Part shown: positions 5,779 through 10,657 of the stretch, in pieces
Numbering within the stretch: position 1 is the stretch's first letter
How the letters are laid out: the number at the start of each line of letters is the position of its first letter
DNA from: Sulfurovum sp.
GTDB taxonomy: Bacteria; Campylobacterota; Campylobacteria; Campylobacterales; Sulfurovaceae
DNA: 10,657 bases
Assembly: GCA_015661535.1 (NCBI GenBank)
Contig: DQVY01000172.1
Coordinates: forward strand, 1-10,657
Direction: 5' to 3'
Program-made: the position numbers and the translations under genes
Notes under the pieces: generated by a model
The model's database searches: none
Told to the model about the DNA's origin: nothing
What the model saw: the letters and a program-made list of their open reading frames with translations, nothing else

Positions 5779-7694
5779 TTACTGTCCCATCGATCTAAAT
5801 GCTTTTTATAAAAATAACTTGCACTCTGATAGTAGGTAATCGCATTGAGTTCATCTTCTTCTAAAGGTTGGATCTCTTTGTATTTTACACCTCTTAGTGA
5901 TTCTTTCATAATTTTATATTGTGTAACTGTTTTGTCAGAAGACAAAACAACTAACTTATTGTCTTTCATATAACCTAATTTCTGATAATTTCCAATAAAT
6001 GCTCTTTCTTTAAAGTCTTCATCAAGCATATCTTCTCCATAAAATTTACTTTTATAACTCCAATTCATCAGGGAAAAGAGTGTTGGCATCAAATCTATCT
6101 GAGACGATATTTTACTGTTTACCTCAGGAGAAACTATGGCTGGTGCATACATCATAAGTGGTATTTTGTAACGCCATGTCGGTAAGGCATTTTTACCTGC
6201 ACTCCCCCCGTTATGGTCAGCAACCACAATAAATATTGTATTGTCAAACCATGGTTTTTTCTCAGCATTTTTTAAAAATTTATCTATAGAAAAATCGGTA
6301 TATTTCACTCCGCCATCTCTTCCGGTATGTGAAGGAATATCAATCTTTCCTTCCGGATAGGTATAGGGTCTGTGGTTTGAGGTAGTCATTATGAAATTGA
6401 AAAATGGCTTATTATTTTCATAACTTTTATCTGCTTCTTTCATTGAACGGGCAAATAGGTCTTCATCACAGACACCCCATACATTGGCAAAAGTGATCTC
6501 TTCATCACTTAAATCGGTCCTGTCGATAATATCAAATCCATTATGAGAGAAAAAACTGTTCATATTGTCAAAGTACCCATGTCCTGCGTAAATAAATTTA
6601 CTCTCATACCCTTTCTCCCGGAAAATAAATCCTGCAGAAAACATACCATGATTGTCAGGTCTTTTTACAATACTTCTTCCCGGTGTAGGGGGAATAGATA
6701 GTGTAACTGCTTCCATACCACGTACTGTGCGTGTGCCTGTTGCATAAAAGTGGTCGAAAAAGAGTGACTTTTTGCTCAATGCATCCAAGTGGGGAGTAAG
6801 GTTCTTTTTGTCCCCATATATACCCATATATTCTGCACTGAGACTCTCCACCATGATCAACATCACATTATATTTTTTTTCTTCTCCCTCTTTGTTGATC
6901 ATTTTTATTTTTTGAGCATTGAGTCCCGTCTGTTTTTCTAAATTTGACAAAACAATATTGATATCTTTACTCACATAAAACTCATCATAATCAAGCGTAT
7001 TGTTCCTGAATGCAGAAAAAAGAGAATAAAATCCATTTTTGGCAAGTTCATTGTTATACTGATTGAGAGATACTTTTGTCAACTCCTGCTGATTGAAGAT
7101 ATTGAAAAGAGCAACAGGAATGAGGAGCCATATAAGTCCTGTTTTTAAACGCTGTGTAAAACTTTCATGTGCGTCAAACACTGTTTTAAATAGATGCGTT
7201 TTTTTCATCAATAGAAAAAAGAGTATCGTAGAGATTACAAATATAATACTCAAAAGAAGCGGTATAGGGTAAGATTCTAAAATGTTATGGATCACTTCAT
7301 GGGTATAGACCAGATAGTCCACAGCGATAAAGTTAAACCTTTTACCAAATTCTTCCCAAAAGAACCATTCGGAAAACCCATTAAAAATAAGAATATACAT
7401 CTGTATGAAAATAAACAATTTGACAATCAGTTGATGTATTTTACTGTTGAAAATTTTGTTAGGCACAACAATAAGATAGATCACATAAGGGATCACATAA
7501 TAAAAGGATGCAACAAGATCATACAATAGCCCTACCCCATACACTTTCAAAAGAGAAAGTACTCCTAGATCTACTTCATTCAGGCTAGTAAAGAGTAATA
7601 TAGTCCTGGTCACAAAACTGATAACAATAAAAATGCCTATCAGTAAAACGATCAATTTAAAACGTTTTGGGAAATATGTTTGTGTGTTATTCAT
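5775..7694 (-). CDS. LTA synthase family membrane sulfatase/phosphotransferase
   Basis: Polytopic inner-membrane protein with a periplasmic sulfatase-type domain. Family members transfer phosphoglycerol or phosphoethanolamine head groups to polymers or glycans; the acceptor here is unknown. Numbering is from the ATG at 7694 (639 residues). About five membrane helices fall within residues 12-200. The alkaline-phosphatase-fold domain begins near 276. The metal-binding Glu is in MVESLS (E283), and a candidate nucleophile Thr is in the TGTRTVRG loop (319-326). The SNHRPY motif holds a substrate-site His (H441). The metal-binding pair is in VVADHNGG (D493, H494). All expected active-site elements are present. 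An ATG at 7730 would add 12 residues and is possible, but neither start has a well-spaced ribosome site. The gene is visibly AT-richer than its neighbours. It lies downstream of purN and a membrane protein on the same strand. Confidence 0.9.
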   Translation of the reverse strand: MNNTQTYFPKRFKLIVLLIGIFIVISFVTRTILLFTSLNEVDLGVLSLLKVYGVGLLYDLVASFYYVIPYVIYLIVVPNKIFNSKIHQLIVKLFIFIQMYILIFNGFSEWFFWEEFGKRFNFIAVDYLVYTHEVIHNILESYPIPLLLSIIFVISTILFFLLMKKTHLFKTVFDAHESFTQRLKTGLIWLLIPVALFNIFNQQELTKVSLNQYNNELAKNGFYSLFSAFRNNTLDYDEFYVSKDINIVLSNLEKQTGLNAQKIKMINKEGEEKKYNVMLIMVESLSAEYMGIYGDKKNLTPHLDALSKKSLFFDHFYATGTRTVRGMEAVTLSIPPTPGRSIVKRPDNHGMFSAGFIFREKGYESKFIYAGHGYFDNMNSFFSHNGFDIIDRTDLSDEEITFANVWGVCDEDLFARSMKEADKSYENNKPFFNFIMTTSNHRPYTYPEGKIDIPSHTGRDGGVKYTDFSIDKFLKNAEKKPWFDNTIFIVVADHNGGSAGKNALPTWRYKIPLMMYAPAIVSPEVNSKISSQIDLMPTLFSLMNWSYKSKFYGEDMLDEDFKERAFIGNYQKLGYMKDNKLVVLSSDKTVTQYKIMKESLRGVKYKEIQPLEEDELNAITYYQSASYFYKKHLDRWDSN

Positions 7695-7733
7695 AGATAG
7701 AAGTATACCCTGAGGATATAAATACAGCATAAA

Positions 7734-7739
7734 ATCATA
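7734..7739 (-). promoter_or_regulatory. Candidate -10 box for the LTA-synthase-like gene
   Basis: TATGAT on the minus strand at 7739-7734 follows a run of eight T residues. It would start transcription near 7727, which excludes the ATG at 7730 and favours the one at 7694. This is weak evidence, and read-through from purN is equally possible. Confidence 0.22.
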
Positions 7740-7763
7740 AAAAAAACCTTGGGTACTAGACGA

Positions 7764-8084
7764 TTATCCTGTAACCTGCGCAATATAGACATACAAAAGT
7801 ACAATCGTTAATGAGGCTGCAGCCATCATCCAGGTCGTTGCTATTAACATTCGACCCTGGTTAAACATTTTCCTGTATTTGTAAAGCAATACAGGAAAAA
7901 CAACCAAAGCCAAGAACACAGGAAAATACATGATTGGACTGACATCATATTGATCTATTGCATACTGTACAGCCAAAAAAGAGGTATAGACAAAAATGTA
8001 TACTATAGAAAGCACAATCATCTGCGCGATCATAAAAATTATTTTTGCACCTGCCTGGTTTGTTTTGTCATTGTAATATTCCAT
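7764..8084 (-). CDS. Three-helix integral membrane protein, unknown function
   Basis: About 106 residues with three predicted membrane helices, roughly at 14-38, 48-67 and 80-103. A short acidic or polar N-terminus (MEYYNDKTNQ) precedes them, and a basic loop (KYRKMFNQGR) lies between the second and third helices. I recognise no family. Two starts compete. The ATG at 8090 shares one base with the purN stop (TAATG) but sits only two bases after AAAGGG. The ATG at 8084 has the same ribosome site at eight bases and is my choice. The tight junction implies co-transcription and probably translational coupling with purN. No residues suggest catalysis. Confidence 0.75.
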   Translation of the reverse strand: MEYYNDKTNQAGAKIIFMIAQMIVLSIVYIFVYTSFLAVQYAIDQYDVSPIMYFPVFLALVVFPVLLYKYRKMFNQGRMLIATTWMMAAASLTIVLLYVYIAQVTG

Positions 8085-8089
8085 TTTCA

Positions 8090-8659
8090 TTACCCTTTAT
8101 CTGATAACAGTACAGTTTTTATGGCTTCAACGAGCGCTTCTTTTTCAAGCGTACGTATTTTTGTATCATAGCTCTCAAAATCCAAACCTTTTTTAGAGAT
8201 CTCTTTTTGCAAAACGATCTCCCCTCCGTCAAGCTCAGAACTTACATAATGTACAGAAACGCCTCCTATTGGGAAACTATCATTATATGATTTTTCAATG
8301 GCATGCAAGCCTTTATGTCTGGGCAACAAAGAAGGATGTAAATTGATACTTGTAATAGTGTCGGTAAACACAGGGGTTAAGATACGCATAAATCCGGCAA
8401 GAATGGTTAGGTCGGGGGCATACTTTTTTAAACACTCTACCACTACCCTGTCAAACGCTTCTCTGCTAATATACTTTTTTGAATCTATCACTTCAAGAGG
8501 AATGCCGGCAGCTTTGGCTATTTCTATACCTTGAGCATTGGGGTTATTTGTAAGTGCCAGCACTACGTCAATCTCTTTTTTGTGTAAAGTCTTCACAATA
8601 TGGGCAAAGTTTGAGCCCTTACCGGAAAATAAAACGGCTATTTTTTTACGATTCTCCAT
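8090..8659 (-). CDS. purN: Phosphoribosylglycinamide formyltransferase
   Basis: Transfers the formyl group from 10-formyltetrahydrofolate to glycinamide ribonucleotide, the third step of purine synthesis, in the cytoplasm. From the ATG at 8659 it has 189 residues, typical for PurN. Motifs are the phosphate-binding VLFSGKGSN at about 9-17, ILAGFMRIL in the folate site, and the catalytic pair in SINLHPSLLP (N106, H108). HKGLHA follows, and the catalytic Asp is in SSELDGG (D144). These positions match the E. coli enzyme numbering. A GTG at 8671 would add four residues and has no better ribosome site. GAG eight bases before the ATG is the likely, weak, ribosome site. A TATGAT at 8697-8692 on the minus strand could be the -10 box. 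It overlaps or abuts the membrane protein gene downstream. Confidence 0.95.
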   Translation of the reverse strand: MENRKKIAVLFSGKGSNFAHIVKTLHKKEIDVVLALTNNPNAQGIEIAKAAGIPLEVIDSKKYISREAFDRVVVECLKKYAPDLTILAGFMRILTPVFTDTITSINLHPSLLPRHKGLHAIEKSYNDSFPIGGVSVHYVSSELDGGEIVLQKEISKKGLDFESYDTKIRTLEKEALVEAIKTVLLSDKG

Positions 8660-8691
8660 TGAGTGGCTCACTACATTGAATTTTAATTCTT

Positions 8692-8697
8692 ATCATA
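8692..8697 (-). promoter_or_regulatory. Candidate -10 box for purN
   Basis: TATGAT on the minus strand at 8697-8692 lies about 33 bases upstream of the purN ATG at 8659. A second TATAAT at 8725-8720 falls inside the neighbouring REP-like hairpin. Neither has a convincing -35 element, so which one is used is uncertain. Confidence 0.3.
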
Positions 8698-8713
8698 ATT
8701 GCATTGTATCCAA

Positions 8714-8735
8714 TGGTCGATTATATCGACCCTAC
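8714..8735 (-). repeat. REP-like GTAG palindrome, copy 2
   Basis: Read on the minus strand, GTAG is followed by GGTCGAT, a three-base loop and ATCGACC. This is a perfect 7-bp stem at 8715-8721 and 8725-8731 on the plus strand. The head GTAGGG is shared with the copies at 3748, 8792 and 8816. The loop and stem contain a TATAAT that could act as a -10 box toward purN. Confidence 0.5.
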
Positions 8736-8767
8736 GGTTTTTAAGATTATATATTTTGCATCTTTTT

Positions 8768-8792
8768 GGTGGGCATAAATGCACCACCCTAC
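8768..8792 (-). repeat. REP-like GTAG palindrome, copy 3
   Basis: On the minus strand, GTAG is followed by GGTGG, a bulged T, then GCAT/ATGC arms and CCACC. On the plus strand the arms are 8768-8776 and 8779-8788, with the extra base at 8783. The head GTAGGGTG matches the other copies. It faces copy 4 in inverted orientation, 23 bases away. Confidence 0.55.
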
Positions 8793-8815
8793 AAGAAAAT
8801 AGTATTTTGATGGCT

Positions 8816-8863
8816 GTAGGGTGGACTTTTATCGGAGTGTATCCCTTTAGGGGTAAGCCCACC
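8816..8863 (+). repeat. REP-like GTAG palindrome with an inner hairpin, copy 4; candidate nnr 3' element
   Basis: GTAG (8816-8819) is followed by GGTGGACTT. It pairs with AAGCCCACC at 8855-8863 across one A-C mismatch. Inside, ATCCC (8841-8845) can pair with GGGGT (8850-8854) through one G-T wobble. The element ends two bases before the nnr stop, so it becomes the first structure in the nnr 3' untranslated region. It may protect or end that transcript. With copy 3 it makes an inverted pair like the REP doublets called REPINs. Confidence 0.55.
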
Positions 8864-8865
8864 TT

Positions 8866-10281
8866 TTAAACCTCAAGTCGTGTAATCTCTTCGATAATAT
8901 CTGTCGGTAACATCGCATACGATGCTCCCTCATAATTATTTGCAGCTATCACTAATGCCAAAGAGGCATGTATCGCTGCGTCTATACCTGTATACCCTTG
9001 TGCAAGCAAAGAGACAATGAGACCAGAAAGAACATCTCCCGAACCTCCTTTGCTTAACTTCGCACAACCCAGAGGATTAATATAGAGTTGTTCTTCTTGC
9101 ATAATGAGTGTATTGGCACCTTTTAAAAGTAAGGTCACATGAGGGTACCTCGCATTGAACATACGAACCATGTCAAAACGTTTAGACTGCACCTGCATGA
9201 CAGTGAGTTGTTCTCCGGTAAGTATCTTCCACATACTGACAAATTCTTTAGGGTGCGGGGTAATAACGATTTCTCTCTCTTTTTGATCAAGAATAGTCAA
9301 GATCTCTGCACTTAAGAAGCTGTCTGCATCCAGAACAATGGGTAAATGACTTTGCACAACATAGTGTTGTAAGAATTCACTCTCAAAATGGGCACCCAAG
9401 CCCATACCAATAGCCAAGGCAGAAGCATTGTCAGGAACAACCGTTGCATGCATAAGGTATTGCGGTGGTGAAATATGTTCATGCACAACCAAGGTACTTA
9501 GCCCTGCACCAAAAGAAGCAGAAGCCATACCTGCTATGATCCCTGCTCCCTCTTTTTCACCACAAAATATTGCAGCATGTCCAAAACTTCCTTTATGGCT
9601 GTTTTTTCTATTTCTCGAAGGTAACTTTATGTCCTGCTCTTCCAGTACACACACCTGACTCTGTCCACCATAGAACAGACTGCTTATCCCCAGATCTATA
9701 CATTCTATCTTTCCTACAGCATCTTTGTTCTCATCTAGGTAGAGTGCTTCTGTTCTCGCACCCATAGTCAATGTCACATCTGCCATAAAAGCTATGGGCA
9801 GTAAACCTTTTTGTCCTACTCCTGTAGGTATATCACAGGCGATCTTATGTCCCTGCATACTATTGAGTTGATGGATGAGATGTATCACCTCTTCACTTAA
9901 CGCTCTGTTCAAGCCGGCACCAAAAAGTGCATCCAGCACAACATCAACATTTTTTTCTTCATGTGAAAGTGTTTCACTTATTTTTATACCCAGGCTTTTG
10001 GCACGCTGCAACTGAAGGACTGCCATCTCAGAACCAACACCAAAAGGGATACAGAGCCTTACTTCATAATCACCATGAAGCTGTCTCGCCAAAGCAATAC
10101 CGTCTGCCCCATTGTTCCCTTTCCCTGCCACAACAAGCAGTGATGTCCCTGACTTAAAATGTTTTCTAATGTAAGATGCTAATCCCGAAGCAGCATTCTC
10201 CATCAAAATATCTTCTGTCAATCCATAGGATGTATAACACTTTGCATCCAAAGTATCACAGGCTTCAAAAACTTTCTGCAT
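8866..10281 (-). CDS. nnr: Bifunctional NAD(P)H-hydrate epimerase / ADP-dependent NAD(P)H-hydrate dehydratase
   Basis: Repairs hydrated NADH and NADPH (NADHX, NADPHX): the N-terminal YjeF domain epimerises the R and S forms, and the C-terminal CARKD kinase-fold domain dehydrates the S form. The 471-residue length fits the fused form. N-terminal motifs are MENAASGLA (27-35), VVAGKGNNGADG (50-61), DALFGAGLNR (117-126) and CDIPTGVG (149-156). C-terminal motifs are KGSFGHAAIF (220-229), GMGLG (292-296), VLDADSF (316-322), TPHPKEF (341-347), LLKGANT (395-401) and the nucleotide-site GGSGDVLSG (422-430). The usual GNNGGDG reads GNNGADG here. AAGGAG five bases before the ATG at 10281 fixes the start. 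It is divergent from rpsU and ends at a REP-like hairpin. Confidence 0.95.
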   Translation of the reverse strand: MQKVFEACDTLDAKCYTSYGLTEDILMENAASGLASYIRKHFKSGTSLLVVAGKGNNGADGIALARQLHGDYEVRLCIPFGVGSEMAVLQLQRAKSLGIKISETLSHEEKNVDVVLDALFGAGLNRALSEEVIHLIHQLNSMQGHKIACDIPTGVGQKGLLPIAFMADVTLTMGARTEALYLDENKDAVGKIECIDLGISSLFYGGQSQVCVLEEQDIKLPSRNRKNSHKGSFGHAAIFCGEKEGAGIIAGMASASFGAGLSTLVVHEHISPPQYLMHATVVPDNASALAIGMGLGAHFESEFLQHYVVQSHLPIVLDADSFLSAEILTILDQKEREIVITPHPKEFVSMWKILTGEQLTVMQVQSKRFDMVRMFNARYPHVTLLLKGANTLIMQEEQLYINPLGCAKLSKGGSGDVLSGLIVSLLAQGYTGIDAAIHASLALVIAANNYEGASYAMLPTDIIEEITRLEV

Positions 10282-10303
10282 ACAAACTCCTTCTACTTTT
10301 TTA

Positions 10304-10312
10304 ATTTTATCA
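10304..10312 (-). promoter_or_regulatory. Candidate extended -10 box for nnr
   Basis: On the minus strand TGATAAAAT at 10312-10304 fits an extended -10 (TGn then TAAAAT). Transcription would start near 10297, only about 16 bases before the nnr ATG, still leaving AAGGAG in the leader. No -35 box is seen. Confidence 0.35.
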
Positions 10313-10363
10313 CAAATTCAAAGTATTTCGATATAATTCTGCACTTTATTGATATTTAGACGC

Positions 10364-10369
10364 TATAAT
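10364..10369 (+). promoter_or_regulatory. Candidate -10 box for rpsU
   Basis: A perfect TATAAT at 10364-10369 lies 37 bases upstream of the rpsU ATG. A second perfect TATAAT occurs at 10332-10337, so two tandem promoters are possible. Neither has a good -35 box at the usual distance. Confidence 0.5.
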
Positions 10370-10390
10370 AGTCTGAAAATTTCCAATAGG

Positions 10391-10399
10391 AAGGGGGTG
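10391..10399 (+). promoter_or_regulatory. Strong ribosome binding site of rpsU
   Basis: AAGGGGGTG matches the anti-Shine-Dalgarno partner AAGGAGGTG at all but one base and sits seven bases before the ATG at 10407. It is the strongest such site in the window, fitting a highly expressed ribosomal protein. Confidence 0.7.
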
Positions 10400-10406
10400 C
10401 TTTTCG

Positions 10407-10619
10407 ATGCCAGGAATTATTTTAACACAACGTGACTCTTTTGATGACGCTTACAGAAAATTCAAAAGACAATGTGACAGAAACCTTATCGTGACAGAAG
10501 CTAGAGCCAGACAACATCACGAAACAGAGACTGAAAAGAGAAAAAAAGAGAAAATTGCAACCCGCAAGAAAATCCTTAAAAAACTCTTCATGCTCAGAAG
10601 ATACGAGTCTAGACTCTAA
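10407..10619 (+). CDS. rpsU: Small ribosomal subunit protein bS21
   Basis: A 70-residue basic protein of the 30S subunit, near the 3' end of 16S rRNA, where it helps in initiation of translation. The sequence carries the S21 hallmarks: MPGI start, SFDDAYRKFKRQCDRN (11-26), VTEARARQ (29-36), a highly charged middle (ETEKRKKEKIATRKK) and the conserved end LRRYESRL. MPGI at the start and YESRL at the end are what I recall for epsilonproteobacterial S21. The start is fixed by the strong ribosome site. The gene stands alone, divergent from nnr, with one or two -10 boxes, and is followed by a perfect 10-bp hairpin. No unusual feature is visible. Confidence 0.97.
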   Translation: MPGIILTQRDSFDDAYRKFKRQCDRNLIVTEARARQHHETETEKRKKEKIATRKKILKKLFMLRRYESRL

Positions 10620-10627
10620 TCTACTCT

Positions 10628-10656
10628 TTGCAGGACATACATTACTTGTCCTGCAA
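10628..10656 (+). terminator. Hairpin downstream of rpsU (cut by window end)
   Basis: TTGCAGGACA (10628-10637) and TGTCCTGCAA (10647-10656) form a perfect 10-bp stem with a nine-base loop, 8 bases after the rpsU stop. The window ends one base later, so a U-tract cannot be seen. Position and stem quality favour a terminator. Confidence 0.65.
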
Positions 10657-10657
10657 C

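Noticed and set aside
7287..7529. Plus-strand open frame inside the LTA-synthase-like gene
   Set aside because: It is antisense to the membrane-helix part of a clear gene, with no ribosome site or motif.
7739..7746. Run of eight T on the minus strand after the three-helix gene, as an intrinsic terminator
   Set aside because: I could not find a GC-rich stem immediately upstream of the T run.
8298..8744. Plus-strand open frames opposite purN and its upstream region
   Set aside because: They are antisense to conserved purN motifs, and the second runs on into the repeat region without a ribosome site.
8714..8863. CRISPR array
   Set aside because: The repeats differ in sequence and orientation and have no regular spacers; they fit REP-like palindromes better.
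9428..10157. Several plus-strand open frames opposite nnr
   Set aside because: They overlap each other and a well-supported enzyme gene; the translations are Cys/His/Pro-rich low-information sequence typical of shadows.

Overview
The window looks like chromosomal DNA from a Campylobacterota bacterium (the former Epsilonproteobacteria). A Sulfurovum- or Sulfurimonas-like sulfur chemolithotroph is my best guess. The grounds are the AT-rich composition, TATAAT-type -10 boxes without clear -35 boxes, an ispA-tkt gene pair like the one I recall in Campylobacter, and a typical epsilonproteobacterial S21 sequence. This assignment is an inference; no rRNA gene is present to test it.

Layout, left to right: (1) 2-556, plus strand: C-terminal part of an unrecognised protein, ending in a strong hairpin shared with the convergent tkt. 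(2) 587-3484, minus: ispA then tkt (polyprenyl diphosphate synthesis and the pentose phosphate or Calvin pathway). (3) 3533-3751, plus: a 72-residue two-helix membrane protein divergent from ispA and convergent with aroK. A REP-like hairpin contains the stop codons of both convergent genes. (4) 3771-4523, minus: a 79-residue HicB-like protein, then aroK (shikimate kinase) with a TTG start. (5) 4609-5778, plus: a short-chain dehydrogenase/reductase and a small exported glycine-rich protein. (6) 5775-8659, minus: purN, a three-helix membrane protein and an LTA-synthase-type membrane sulfatase, probably one operon or a partly nested one. (7) 8714-8863: three REP-like hairpins between purN and nnr. 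(8) 8866-10281, minus: nnr, bifunctional NAD(P)HX repair enzyme. (9) 10407-10619, plus: rpsU (ribosomal protein S21), followed by a hairpin cut by the window end.

Most genes are housekeeping: central carbon, isoprenoid, aromatic amino acid, purine, cofactor repair and translation functions. They alternate strands in short transcription units, so the window has several divergent promoter regions and convergent ends. There is no CRISPR array, tRNA, rRNA, transposase, toxin-antitoxin pair or recognisable defence system. No stretch longer than about 200 bases lacks a gene.

The most unusual content is not a new enzyme system. It is a set of four GTAG-headed palindromes at gene ends (one embedded in two stop codons), an AT-rich LTA-synthase-like envelope gene in a Gram-negative setting, and several small unassigned membrane or exported proteins. 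I found no convincing undescribed system.
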